Positions 1 to 7,928 of a stretch of 34,953 nucleotides of DNA are shown here, piece after piece. The stretch lies in contig JALURI010000102.1 in assembly GCA_027016965.1 (NCBI GenBank), forward strand, positions 1-34,953, written 5' to 3'. The notes below the pieces were generated by a model. That model was not told the DNA's origin and did not search any database. It saw only the letters and a list, made by a program, of their open reading frames with translations. Position numbers and translations under genes: made by a program. The DNA is from Geoglobus sp. (GTDB lineage: Archaea; Halobacteriota; Archaeoglobi; Archaeoglobales; Archaeoglobaceae). How positions within the stretch are numbered: position 1 is the stretch's first letter; the number at the start of each line of letters is the position of its first letter.

Positions 1-1
1 T

Positions 2-400
2 CATGCCGGTATCGCTATTGGAGCATACGAAAGAGCCCTCCAGTACGCCAGAGAAAGAAAATCCTTCGGAAAACCTTTGATCGAGCATCAGGCAATTGCC
101 TTCAAACTTGCAGACATGTACAAGGAAATTGAGGCAGCAAAACTCCTTGTCTTCAAGGCGGCATGGCTTGTTGATAAGGGCAATCCTGATCCGGCTTTGA
201 GCTCTGCTGCAAAACTGTTTGCAACTGAGACAGCAGTAAAGGTTACATACGAAGCAGTACAGATATTTGGAGGTTATGGATTCAGCAAGGAGTATGATGT
301 TGAACGCTATTACAGGGATGCAAGAGTTGGAACAATTTATGAGGGGACGAGTGAGATGCAGAGGCTGATAATATCCAGAGCTTTAGAGGGAAAGTTGTAA
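2..400 (+). CDS. Acyl-CoA dehydrogenase, C-terminal part (5' end outside window)
   Basis: The open frame runs in from the left edge, so the N-terminal two thirds and the true start are missing. The visible 132 residues are the C-terminal helical domain of an acyl-CoA dehydrogenase, an FAD enzyme that introduces the 2,3 double bond in beta-oxidation of CoA thioesters. Diagnostic signatures are [10 protein letters not shown] near the window start, the [14 protein letters not shown] stretch and the FAD/CoA-contact motif [14 protein letters not shown] close to the C-terminus. It ends 57 nt before an acyl-CoA ligase on the same strand, which fits joint fatty-acid activation and oxidation. The substrate chain length cannot be read from this fragment, and the base that removes the alpha proton may lie either inside or upstream of the fragment. 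Confidence 0.93.
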   Translation, partial: HAGIAIGAYERALQYARERKSFGKPLIEHQAIAFKLADMYKEIEAAKLLVFKAAWLVDKGNPDPALSSAAKLFATETAVKVTYEAVQIFGGYGFSKEYDVERYYRDARVGTIYEGTSEMQRLIISRALEGKL

Positions 401-414
401 CAAAAATGTAAAAA

Positions 415-424
415 TTTTTAAATG
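415..424 (+). promoter_or_regulatory. Candidate archaeal TATA box before the acyl-CoA ligase
   Basis: The A/T run TTTTTAAATG lies about 26 nt before the Shine-Dalgarno-like GAGGTG at 445-450 of the ligase gene. It would allow transcription independent of the dehydrogenase upstream. It is inferred from position and composition only. Confidence 0.35.
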
Positions 425-457
425 ATTAATTCTTTTAGAAAAATGAGGTGTAGGTGA

Positions 458-2116
458 ATGAGGTTTGTTAAAGGATTTCCTGCAACAACAATGGAAGAGT
501 TTCAGCTCAACATCTCGAAGATGATTGAGTATGCCGCCATCTATTTTCCAAACAGGGAGATAGTATCAAAGCTTCACGATGGAAGTGTGATGAGATACAC
601 GTACAAAGAAGCTTTCGAGAGAATAAAAAGGCTTGCAGACTCCATTGAAAGACTTGGAATCAAGCCCGGGGACAGAATTGGAGTGATAAGCTGGAACACC
701 CACAGATTTTACGAGCTGTTTTTTGCAATTCCTGCAACAGGTGCAGTTTTGCTTGAAATGAACCTGAGACTGCACCCAAAGGAGATAATATATGTGGCAA
801 ATCACAGCGAAATAAAGGCGATTTTTGTTGATGAGACCCTTTTGCCACTTGCTGAAGGTATATCTCAGCACATAAAGGCGGAGAAGTACATTATAATGTC
901 AGATGGCGACCTTCCTGAGACCACTCTGAAAATTATTCACAGCTATGAGGAAATGGTTAAAGAAGGTAGTAAGGATTACGAACCTCCAATAGTTGATGAG
1001 CACTCAGCAGCAACAGCCTGCTACACATCAGGAACTACAGGAAATCCGAAAGGAGTTTATTACTCTCATAGAGCTCTGGTTCTCCACTCGTTCACAGAGC
1101 TTTATGCCCTGAGGCTCTCACCTGAGGATGTTTACATGCAGCTCGTCCCAATGTTTCATGCCAACGGATGGGGTCTTTTCTATCCTGCAACCATCTCCGG
1201 CTGCAAGCTTGTGTTTCCTGGAAGGTATGCTGTCGACAATCTTCAGCCAGTGGTGGAACTGATGAAAAACGAGGGAGTTACGGTTACGGCAGGTGCTCCT
1301 GCCATATTCCTCCCCATGCTGAAATATCTTGATAGTTTGGAAGAAAAGCCAGAATTCAATGTTAGAGCATGGAGCGGAGCAACCGAACCGCCTGTTGCAA
1401 TGATGAAGGGGCTGCTTAAGTATGGCATAGAAGTTTTTCATGCATATGGGGCAACTGAAACTGCTCCGCTTGTTTGTTATAACCTCATAAAGCCTGAGCT
1501 GAAGGATGTAAGCGAGGATGAAATGTGGGAGATAAAGAGAAAGCAGGGAGTACCTGTTTTCGGCATCGAAGTTGCTCTTGCAGATGAAAATGGTAACTTT
1601 CTGCCATGGGATGGAAAGAGTATTGGAGAGCTTTATATCAGAGGCCACTGGGTCACAGGAGTTTATTACAACGATCCAAGAACTGCAGAGTCCTTTGTTG
1701 GTGATGGAATGCTGAACTGGTGGAAAAGCGGTGATGCAGCAACAATAGATGAGCATGGTTACATAAAGATAGTTGACAGATTCAAGGATCTGATAAAAAG
1801 TGGAGGGGAATGGATAAGTAGCATTGACATTGAAAATTACCTGATTGCCAATCCTGCTGTATTTGAGGCGTGTGTAATAGGTGTACCACATCCCAAATGG
1901 GAAGAGAGGCCACTGGCCTTTGTTGTTCTTAAGGAGGAGTACATGGGAAAGGTTACCAAGGATGATCTTCTCGAGCATCTCAGCCAGAGATTTGCAAAGT
2001 GGCAGTTGCCAGATGAAATTCTTTTTGTGGATGAGATTCCAAAGACGAGTGTTGGAAAGGCCAGTAAGAGAACTCTCAGGGAGCAGTATAAGGATTTCTA
2101 CATGGAAAAAGCATGA
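458..2116 (+). CDS. AMP-forming acyl-CoA synthetase (fatty-acid/carboxylate-CoA ligase)
   Basis: This 552-residue protein is a member of the ANL adenylating superfamily; it converts a carboxylate, ATP and CoA to acyl-CoA, AMP and PPi. The phosphate-binding P-loop TSGTTGNPKG is at residues 190-199, the adenine-side motif YGATETAP near 329-336, the hinge region with RFKDLIKSGGEWIS near 445-458, and the catalytic lysine motif KTSVGKASKR near the C-terminus. The length is normal for medium/long-chain ligases. The ATG start at 458 has GAGGTG 8 nt upstream. It follows an acyl-CoA dehydrogenase, so fatty-acid or aromatic/aliphatic acid catabolism is likely. The chain-length preference is not determinable here. 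An oligo-T stretch follows the stop. Confidence 0.92.
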   Translation: MRFVKGFPATTMEEFQLNISKMIEYAAIYFPNREIVSKLHDGSVMRYTYKEAFERIKRLADSIERLGIKPGDRIGVISWNTHRFYELFFAIPATGAVLLEMNLRLHPKEIIYVANHSEIKAIFVDETLLPLAEGISQHIKAEKYIIMSDGDLPETTLKIIHSYEEMVKEGSKDYEPPIVDEHSAATACYTSGTTGNPKGVYYSHRALVLHSFTELYALRLSPEDVYMQLVPMFHANGWGLFYPATISGCKLVFPGRYAVDNLQPVVELMKNEGVTVTAGAPAIFLPMLKYLDSLEEKPEFNVRAWSGATEPPVAMMKGLLKYGIEVFHAYGATETAPLVCYNLIKPELKDVSEDEMWEIKRKQGVPVFGIEVALADENGNFLPWDGKSIGELYIRGHWVTGVYYNDPRTAESFVGDGMLNWWKSGDAATIDEHGYIKIVDRFKDLIKSGGEWISSIDIENYLIANPAVFEACVIGVPHPKWEERPLAFVVLKEEYMGKVTKDDLLEHLSQRFAKWQLPDEILFVDEIPKTSVGKASKRTLREQYKDFYMEKA

Positions 2117-2150
2117 TCTGTTAAAATTACCTCTTGCACACTTTAAAAGG

Positions 2151-2167
2151 TTTTTTTAGCATTTTTT
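2151..2167 (+). terminator. Oligo-T transcription terminator candidate
   Basis: Seven T residues (2151-2157) and six more (2162-2167) follow the ligase stop by about 35 nt with no obvious hairpin. That is the usual look of an archaeal intrinsic terminator. The convergent rhodanese gene ends about 45 nt further on. Confidence 0.5.
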
Positions 2168-2209
2168 GTCTTCACAAATTTTTACTATCGAATCTGAATT
2201 GCTACTTGC

Positions 2210-2626
2210 TTACTTGACAACCTCATATCCAGCTTCAATCCATGCAACTATGCCTCCATCCATCTCATAAACCTCCTTAAAGCCGAGATTTATGAAAACT
2301 GGCATCGCTAATTTAGATCTCACTCCTGTTCTGCAGTAAACAAGATAGGTTTTGTTTTTATCCAACTCACTCAGTTTCTGTCTGAAATCTCTGCTGTAAA
2401 AGTCAATGTTGATTGCATTTTCAATGTGCCCATCTGAGAACTCTTGAGGTGTCCTTATGTCGATTATAACAAAGTCAGAATTTTCTCTGTTTTTCTCTAT
2501 CAGTTTGTGAGCCTCGGCAACACCTATCTTCACTGTTTTCTGCTGGCTCTCTTCAGCTGTGGTGCATCCAGTTATGACTATTGCAAGAAGCATCAAAAGC
2601 AGGAATGCAGGGTTTCTTAGCTTCAT
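2210..2626 (-). CDS. Rhodanese-like lipoprotein
   Basis: This 138-residue protein starts at the ATG at 2626. An in-frame start 17 codons upstream is possible, but the 2626 start gives a clean signal peptide: Lys/Arg, a hydrophobic run, then the lipobox VITGC with Cys21 as lipidation site. A single rhodanese domain fills residues 32-138, with the active-site loop YCRTGVRS (Cys98) that carries a persulfide in active family members. It is therefore probably tethered to the outer face of the membrane, where it could transfer sulfane sulfur or sense it. It stands alone between convergent and divergent neighbours. The acceptor is unknown. Single-domain rhodaneses are also used as phosphatase-like or regulatory modules, so the enzymatic role is an inference from the intact loop. 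Confidence 0.85.
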   Translation of the reverse strand: MKLRNPAFLLLMLLAIVITGCTTAEESQQKTVKIGVAEAHKLIEKNRENSDFVIIDIRTPQEFSDGHIENAINIDFYSRDFRQKLSELDKNKTYLVYCRTGVRSKLAMPVFINLGFKEVYEMDGGIVAWIEAGYEVVK

Positions 2627-2722
2627 GAACAGAATTAATTTCAGGGAAGATAAACAGTTTCCTGAATATTGAAACACACTCCTTAGCGATAAAGTAAAAT
2701 ATGGATATGATAGAATTTAAGG

Positions 2723-3769
2723 GTGTTTCTGAGTGTGTACAGGGCAAGAGATGGGGAGGGAATACTCAAAAACCTTAAAGATCTGAAACCATCTTTCAGG
2801 GTTGAAGGAAACTATGAAATAATTGCCACATCTGATGATGGGGAAATCACTGTCGGAAAATACAGGGATTCTCTTTTTGTCCTGTCCAGCAAACCTCACA
2901 TCATTCCGGCAGAACCTCTTGAAAAATTCAGAATCGAGTTCAGAGAAGTGGAAATGGGAAGAGATTTTCAATTTGGAAAATACAAGCTTGAAAATGGAAT
3001 AATTTCCATAGAAACAAAGTTGAATCCAGAAGACCTCAAATCAGTCCTTCCACCACTCCTTTCTGAATTTGCAGTTGCAAGAATACTGATTTCTGATGCA
3101 AACATAAGAGCAGAGTATCTGACAAAAGAGGAGACGAAGATAATACACAAGGTGACTGAAATACTTGAAGGGACAACATCTCTAAGCATTTCAAAGCTTG
3201 AAGATCTTGCTTTTTCTGTCTCTTCTCTCAAGGGTGAGTTTTTCTCATCATATATGAGATACAAGGATGAGCTTGAGGAGATCTCATACTGTCTGATCAG
3301 AGCAGAGCGACTTTCAGAACGACTTGGTTCACTTTTAAGCCATGAAATACATGAGTTGAAAAGGGAGCTTGAGATACTGAAGTACTTTGAATCCAGTTTT
3401 GAATCAACACTGAATGGAGTCAGGGATGCACTGGACACAATCCATCTTAAGCTTGGAAGCCTCCACAGAAAAGAGGATCTGGAGCTGCAGAGAAAAACTT
3501 CATCTCTTCAGGCTGCAGCAGCAGTAATCGAGTTCATAGCCGTCTTCTACTATTCTCTGGGGATATGGAGCAAGTATGCGAACCTTTCATCAGTTCCAAA
3601 ATGGATCACATTTCTTCTGCTCACATCTCTTTCATTCCTGGTGGTAGTTTATACAGAAATAATCGGAGAGATACTGACAGAAAGGATTTTCAAGAGAAGA
3701 TTCTTCATAACCACAGCCATGATAATTGGAGTTGTTCTGACAATGCTTTACCTTACTCTTTCCCACTGA
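2723..3769 (+). CDS. Unrecognised membrane protein with coiled coil and C-terminal transmembrane segments
   Basis: I do not recognise this 348-residue protein. Residues 1-150 form a soluble alpha/beta-looking region. Residues 170-260 are rich in Glu, Leu, Ser and Arg with heptad-like spacing and probably form a coiled coil. Three hydrophobic segments follow at about 264-281, 294-315 and 326-345. The arrangement (cytoplasmic domain, long helix, C-terminal membrane anchor) recalls RMD1/DUF155-type proteins, but I cannot show homology. The proposed start is GTG at 2723; an A/T box (TAAAATAT, about 2693-2700) lies 25-30 nt upstream, which fits a leaderless mRNA, and a second GTG lies four codons further in. 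Its 3' end overlaps the convergent ferritin-like gene by 17 nt. Confidence 0.7.
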   Translation: MFLSVYRARDGEGILKNLKDLKPSFRVEGNYEIIATSDDGEITVGKYRDSLFVLSSKPHIIPAEPLEKFRIEFREVEMGRDFQFGKYKLENGIISIETKLNPEDLKSVLPPLLSEFAVARILISDANIRAEYLTKEETKIIHKVTEILEGTTSLSISKLEDLAFSVSSLKGEFFSSYMRYKDELEEISYCLIRAERLSERLGSLLSHEIHELKRELEILKYFESSFESTLNGVRDALDTIHLKLGSLHRKEDLELQRKTSSLQAAAAVIEFIAVFYYSLGIWSKYANLSSVPKWITFLLLTSLSFLVVVYTEIIGEILTERIFKRRFFITTAMIIGVVLTMLYLTLSH

Positions 3770-3950
3770 GTATTCTAACTGCCTTCAACCTGTCGTTTAT
3801 CATTTTCAGATGTTCCTTTTCCTGAGTGATGAGGAAATCAAGAAGTTCTTTGGTGGGAGGATCTGCATCCTTCTTCATCTCCTGGTAAACTTTTATTGCA
3901 TCTGCTTCAAGCTGTTTTGCCTTTTCAAGTATCTGCTCAGGCGTCATCAT
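3753..3950 (-). CDS. Small rubrerythrin/ferritin-like helical protein
   Basis: This 65-residue, highly charged, two-helix protein contains AIKVYQEM and a TQEKEHLKMI stretch. The Glu of the first helix and the ExxH of the second (EKEH) are the spacing of one half of a ferritin-like diiron four-helix bundle, as in rubrerythrin. With only half a bundle it would have to dimerise to build a diiron site. Two adjacent ATGs (3950 and 3947) can serve as start. It lies 30 nt downstream of iscU on the same strand and may be read through from that operon, which would fit an iron-binding or oxidative-stress function near Fe-S assembly. No rubredoxin-type cysteines are present. Confidence 0.65.
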   Translation of the reverse strand: MMTPEQILEKAKQLEADAIKVYQEMKKDADPPTKELLDFLITQEKEHLKMINDRLKAVRILSGKE

Positions 3951-3979
3951 AAAATATCCGGTTTAGCAGAATAAAAACG

Positions 3980-4441
3980 TTACATCGGACAGAGTTCACC
4001 GTGATCGTCATGCTCTTCCTCATCTGGAAGATTATCAAGACCATGTTTTTTCAGATCATCCTCTCTTCCCTGTTTTTTTAGATAATCGGCTATCGCTCTT
4101 TTTAAAGCATCAGCTGCGAGATTTGAGCAGTGCATTTTCTGAGGTGGTAAACCTCCAAGAGCCTCAGCAACAGTCTGCTTTGTTATCTGCAAAGCCTCCT
4201 CTATGGTCCTGCCAATCGCAAGCTCGGTTGCCATGCTGCTTGTCGCTATAGCTGCCCCACATCCAAATGTCTGAAACTTTATGTCAACAATTCTGTCATT
4301 CTCGACCTTTATGTACATGGTCATGAGATCCCCACAAACAGGATTGCCAACTGTTCCAATGCCATCTGCATCCTCAATAACTCCAACATTTTTCGGATTT
4401 CTAAAATGCTCAAGAACCTTTTCACTATACAAATCAACCAC
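3980..4441 (-). CDS. iscU: IscU/NifU-type Fe-S cluster scaffold
   Basis: This 153-residue protein has the three scaffold cysteines in canonical context: GNPVCGDLM (Cys36, with the regulatory Asp38 two residues later), [11 protein letters not shown] (Cys61) and [11 protein letters not shown] (Cys105). The family assembles a 2Fe-2S cluster on these ligands and passes it to apoproteins. After the core, residues 125-153 form an acidic, His-rich tail ending in GELCPM, which is longer than a bacterial IscU and adds a fourth cysteine. The start overlaps the end of the iscS-like gene by 8 nt, so the two are translationally coupled. A partner chaperone system (HscAB) is not seen in the window. Confidence 0.93.
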   Translation of the reverse strand: MVDLYSEKVLEHFRNPKNVGVIEDADGIGTVGNPVCGDLMTMYIKVENDRIVDIKFQTFGCGAAIATSSMATELAIGRTIEEALQITKQTVAEALGGLPPQKMHCSNLAADALKRAIADYLKKQGREDDLKKHGLDNLPDEEEHDDHGELCPM

Positions 4442-5591
4442 CTCCTGATTTTTTCTTCATGTAGAGTGGAGACATCATTCTAAGCCTTTCGATTATTGGA
4501 GGGAGCTTTTTCAGAACGTATTCAATATCTTCCATCTTGCTCCATCTTCCAAGGCTAAAAACAACACTACCATGGGCTTCTTCATGTTTCAAACCAATTG
4601 CTATAAGGACATGTGAAGGCTGGAGAGTTTTTGATGTGCATGCCGAGCCTGTTGAAGCCTGAATCCCCTCCATGTCCATGCTGAGTAAAATGGACTCGCC
4701 TTCAATGTAGCTGAATCTCACACTGACATTGTTTGGCAGTCTATCTTCAGGATGTCCGTTTAGAAATGTGTCCTCAATTTCCAAAAGTCCATCAATCAGC
4801 CTGTTTCTCATCTCTTTCAGCTTTTCTGACTCTTTTTTCCACTCGTCCCTCACTATTTCTGCAGCCTTCCCGAATCCGGCAATCCCTGGAACATTTTCAG
4901 TTCCACCCCTCATCCCAGATTCCTGTCCGCCGCCAAGTATTATCGGATTGATTCTGACACCCTTTTTCAGATAGAGCGCTCCAGTTCCTCTCGGACCGTA
5001 AATATCATTGGAAGAAAGAGTTAGCATATCTGCTCCCAGTTTTTCCACATCAACCTCTATCCTGCCAAGGCTTGCTGTGGCATCGACATGAAGTGCTACC
5101 CTGACAATTTCTCTTATCTTTTCAATATCCTGAATTGTACCAATTTCAGGGTTTGCATGCTGTATTGAGACAAGAATCGTATCATCTCTGATCAGACCCT
5201 CAAGCTCATCAAGCTTGACCTTCCCATATTTATCAACGGGAGCATAATCGACCTCAAATCCATTCTTCATGAGAAATTTTGCCGAGTTGATTATGGAGAT
5301 GTGTTCTACAGCACTAACAACAATATGTTTTCCCCTTCTTTTGTTCCTCATCGCGTATCCAATTATAGCCAGATTGTTTGCTTCTGTTGCACCAGATGTA
5401 AATACAATTTCAGAGCTGTCTGAATTTATCAGCTCTGCTATCTTATTTCTTGCTTCCTCAACAATATTTCTCGCCTCAAGTCCGAAAGAGTGAATGGAAG
5501 AGGGATTACCCGGATGTTTGAAATATTTGATCATTTCCTCAACAACCCTTTCATCAACCGGTGAGCCAGCTACATAATCAAGATAGGGCAT
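4434..5591 (-). CDS. iscS: IscS-like cysteine desulfurase homologue lacking the PLP lysine
   Basis: The protein is 385 residues from the ATG at 5591, chosen because GAGGTG (5603-5598) sits 6 nt upstream; a GTG at 5600 lies inside that ribosome site. The fold signatures of NifS/IscS are intact: [12 protein letters not shown], the His of [32 protein letters not shown] and the mobile loop STGSACTS carrying the persulfide cysteine (Cys318). However, the normally invariant SGHKIYGP is here SSNDIYGP: His and the PLP-binding Lys are replaced by Asn and Asp (Asp196, codon 5006-5004). The Asn-Asn-Glu near the cofactor reads NPE. Normal cysteine desulfuration by a PLP Schiff base is thus unlikely. As partner of IscU it may act as a scaffold, supply a cysteine ligand or accept sulfur from elsewhere, for example from the TusA encoded immediately upstream. 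Confidence 0.9.
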   Translation of the reverse strand: MPYLDYVAGSPVDERVVEEMIKYFKHPGNPSSIHSFGLEARNIVEEARNKIAELINSDSSEIVFTSGATEANNLAIIGYAMRNKRRGKHIVVSAVEHISIINSAKFLMKNGFEVDYAPVDKYGKVKLDELEGLIRDDTILVSIQHANPEIGTIQDIEKIREIVRVALHVDATASLGRIEVDVEKLGADMLTLSSNDIYGPRGTGALYLKKGVRINPIILGGGQESGMRGGTENVPGIAGFGKAAEIVRDEWKKESEKLKEMRNRLIDGLLEIEDTFLNGHPEDRLPNNVSVRFSYIEGESILLSMDMEGIQASTGSACTSKTLQPSHVLIAIGLKHEEAHGSVVFSLGRWSKMEDIEYVLKKLPPIIERLRMMSPLYMKKKSGGG

Positions 5592-5592
5592 T

Positions 5593-5823
5593 TCACACAC
5601 CTCTCTGGATTTTTATGACGAAAACTCCATCTTCCTCCTCAATACTGAGAATTTTGTGACCACTTCTCTCAGCCCAATCCGGGATATCATTCTTTGCTGA
5701 AGGATCATCTGCAAGCACCTCAATGATTTCTCCAACATCAACCTCTTCAATTGCCTTCCTTGCCATGAAAAGAGGCATCGGACAGAACATTCCAAGGCAG
5801 TCAACGGATTTCTTACCTTCCAT
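5593..5823 (-). CDS. tusA: TusA-family sulfur carrier (CPMP type)
   Basis: This 76-residue protein has the family hallmark [18 protein letters not shown]; Cys14 in the CPMP motif is the persulfide-bearing residue. The rest is the usual small two-layer alpha/beta fold with [20 protein letters not shown] in the second half. Such proteins relay sulfur between desulfurases or rhodaneses and acceptors such as tRNA-thiolation or Fe-S enzymes. The ATG at 5823 has GGGAG about 6 nt upstream, and an A/T box (TATATAATTTAC on the minus strand, 5855-5843) precedes it. It is the first gene of a TusA-IscS-IscU operon, with only 1 nt to the iscS ATG. That position suggests it is the sulfur donor, or the recipient, for an IscS that cannot work with PLP. 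Two further TusA paralogues occur at 11408 and 17324. Confidence 0.9.
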   Translation of the reverse strand: MEGKKSVDCLGMFCPMPLFMARKAIEEVDVGEIIEVLADDPSAKNDIPDWAERSGHKILSIEEEDGVFVIKIQRGV

Positions 5824-5880
5824 TATTCTCCCTTAACGCTGTAAATTATATATTGATTTTGCAATTTTGCTTGAACAATC

Positions 5881-7008
5881 TCACCCGTACTCATAAACCT
5901 CAGCGCTCTCAACCGCCTCCTCCTCTCTGAGGTTGCATACTCCCTCCATCCTCTCAACTTCTTCAATTGAAGCACTAGTTACAGGATGCCTTGAAACCAT
6001 GAGTGAACAGCAGTCATCATAGGGTAAAATGGATATCTCGTAGGTTCCAATTCTCTTTGCAAGATCAACAATCTCCTCCTTATCAAACCCTATCAGAGGA
6101 GCGAAAATCGGGTAGTTTGAGGCATGATAAATGACCTTCATGTTTGCAAGTGTCTGTGATGCCACCTGTCCCAGATTGTCTCCTGTGAATATTCCTCCAG
6201 CTTTCTCAGCATCAGCAATCATGGATGCCATTCTCATCATGCTCCTCCTGTAAATAATCATTCTGTATTCTGAAGGTATGCATTTTATAATCTCAAGCTG
6301 GATATCCCTGAAAGGTACCATGTAGAGCTTTAACCTGTGGTATTCAGACAGCTTTCTGGCAATATCATGTATCTTTTTTCTCACACCCACTGAATGTATT
6401 GTGGAGTTGAAGAAGTGAACAAGAACCGTTTCAGCCCCTCTTTTCATTGCCATAAATGCAGAAACAGGGCTGTCTATCCCGCCTGAAAGCAGACATACCA
6501 CTTTTCCGGAAACTCCCACTGGCAGTCCACCAACTCCTTCTATTCTTTCAGAGTAAACGTAGGCATTTCTATTTGATACCTCAATGTAAACAGTCTTTTC
6601 AGGATTTTTCAGGTTAACTTTCAGATTTTTGTTTTTCAGTATTTCCTCTCCAACGATTCTGTTGATTTCCATGGAATTAAGGTAAAACTCCTTAAAGCTT
6701 CTCTTTGTCTCGACTCTGAATGTTCCTGAATTAGGTGCCACTTCAATGGCAGCCTTTTTGATTGCATCAATATCGGGCTCCGTTTCAATTGCCAGAGCGA
6801 AATATCTGATTCCGGGGGTTTTCTCAAGAATGTACTCGATTCTTGGGTTGTCACTCTCAAGCACTATTCTTCCATATTCTCTTCTTATCTCTGGACTTTC
6901 AATCTCACTTATCTTCTTCTTTATGTTGCTTACGAGCTTTCTTTCAAAATAGCTCCTGTTTTTCCCCTTCAATGCAATCTCGGAATAGTGGATAACGTAA
7001 ACCCTCAT
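5881..7008 (-). CDS. thiI: ThiI-type tRNA sulfurtransferase (s4U8 synthesis)
   Basis: This 375-residue protein has an N-terminal ferredoxin-like plus THUMP region (about 1-165) and a PP-loop ATP pyrophosphatase domain with SGGIDSPV at 175-182, TGDNLGQVASQTL near 275-287 and YDDCCSLMVSRHP near 330-342. It adenylates U8 of tRNA and replaces the oxygen with sulfur to give 4-thiouridine. As in other archaeal ThiI proteins there is no rhodanese extension, so the sulfur must come from another carrier or from sulfide; the adjacent cysteines 333-334 sit in the C-terminal region that holds the catalytic cysteine in the family. It overlaps the DUF169 gene by 4 nt and ends the SepCysS-DUF169-ThiI operon. 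Confidence 0.92.
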   Translation of the reverse strand: MRVYVIHYSEIALKGKNRSYFERKLVSNIKKKISEIESPEIRREYGRIVLESDNPRIEYILEKTPGIRYFALAIETEPDIDAIKKAAIEVAPNSGTFRVETKRSFKEFYLNSMEINRIVGEEILKNKNLKVNLKNPEKTVYIEVSNRNAYVYSERIEGVGGLPVGVSGKVVCLLSGGIDSPVSAFMAMKRGAETVLVHFFNSTIHSVGVRKKIHDIARKLSEYHRLKLYMVPFRDIQLEIIKCIPSEYRMIIYRRSMMRMASMIADAEKAGGIFTGDNLGQVASQTLANMKVIYHASNYPIFAPLIGFDKEEIVDLAKRIGTYEISILPYDDCCSLMVSRHPVTSASIEEVERMEGVCNLREEEAVESAEVYEYG

Positions 7009-7928
7009 GCCCTTACACTCATCTTTAGCTTTCTTGCCTCCTCAATTACAGTGTCAATCTCTCTTCCAACCTTTTTCTCAAAGTCCGGTTTTCTGTATTC
7101 CTCGAAAACATCAAGCTCAACTACCCTCGTCATCTCAACCCAGTTCTCTCTTGGAATTGCAACGCAATCTCCAGAGTAACTTTCAGCAGCTTTTGTGGCT
7201 TCATTCTCACTCTTAAATTTAACAGATGTGAATATTCCAAGCGTGTTCTTATCCCCTTTGAATATGTATAGCTTCACGCTCTTTCCGTTGTAGAATCCCA
7301 TAAAATGATCTGTTGCCTTGTCAAAACCCATAGCCTCAAATTTCCCAATGAGGTCCTTTGGCAGATCATCCATTAAACAGCCACAAAGAGCTTTTATCTC
7401 CTCTCTCCTTATTGCCTCTTCCATTCTTGTGAAAATCTCATAAGGAAATCCTATGACGATCTCTTCCCTTCTGTATCTTCCAATTTCTCTTGCTCCCGGG
7501 CAGAGAAATGAGATGTTTGGCTTTCCTTCCTTTTTTACCAGAGCTGTTGCCTCTCCACAGACAGCATTCTCTCCTGAGAATCGGGCATGAAGTTCTTCAT
7601 CAAACAGTGCCCGGTAGAATGATGAAATTCTCATTATCCTCTCAGGATTTGTTACAACAAGCACAACATCACACTTCTGTTTTTTATATAGCTCGATAAT
7701 TATACTTCTCGTCTCTCCTTCCTCAGCAATCTCAGTTATAAATCCAAGCGAAACAAGAGCTCCGGCACATGTGAGATTGAACTCATTCAGAACTATTCTC
7801 TCACCGGTTTCTGCCACTTTTCTGACTGCCTCGCAGAATCTATACTCTCCTGTACCTTCAAGCTCTTCTTTTTTAAAAATAACAGCAACAGGATCAAGCT
7901 GAATCTCAAAATATCTTCTGAAGGTCAA
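7005..7928 (-). CDS. DUF169-family protein with extra C-terminal domain
   Basis: This 307-residue protein is of unknown function. Residues 1-190 have DUF169 traits: LDPVAVIF at the start, the CAGALVSLGFI segment, the VCGEATAL segment, and a conserved-looking FLCPGAREIGRYRREEIVIGFP. Eight or so cysteines are spread through the first 190 residues (for example 32, 54, 86, about 123, 144, and the CGC near 183), so metal or sulfur binding is possible. Residues 195-307 add a separate alpha/beta region that I cannot place. It is locked between SepCysS and ThiI with 4-nt overlaps on both sides, which argues for a role in tRNA-linked sulfur transfer, but that is inference from position only. Confidence 0.75.
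   Translation of the reverse strand: MTFRRYFEIQLDPVAVIFKKEELEGTGEYRFCEAVRKVAETGERIVLNEFNLTCAGALVSLGFITEIAEEGETRSIIIELYKKQKCDVVLVVTNPERIMRISSFYRALFDEELHARFSGENAVCGEATALVKKEGKPNISFLCPGAREIGRYRREEIVIGFPYEIFTRMEEAIRREEIKALCGCLMDDLPKDLIGKFEAMGFDKATDHFMGFYNGKSVKLYIFKGDKNTLGIFTSVKFKSENEATKAAESYSGDCVAIPRENWVEMTRVVELDVFEEYRKPDFEKKVGREIDTVIEEARKLKMSVRA

Noticed and set aside
1118..1978. Long open frame on the minus strand inside the acyl-CoA ligase gene
   Set aside because: It lies wholly within a strongly recognised ligase gene, has no family features, and its residue composition is that of an antisense shadow.
5598..5600. GTG at 5600 as iscS start
   Set aside because: It is part of the GAGGTG ribosome site of ATG 5591, which also gives an N-terminus (MPYLDYVAG) like that of the family.
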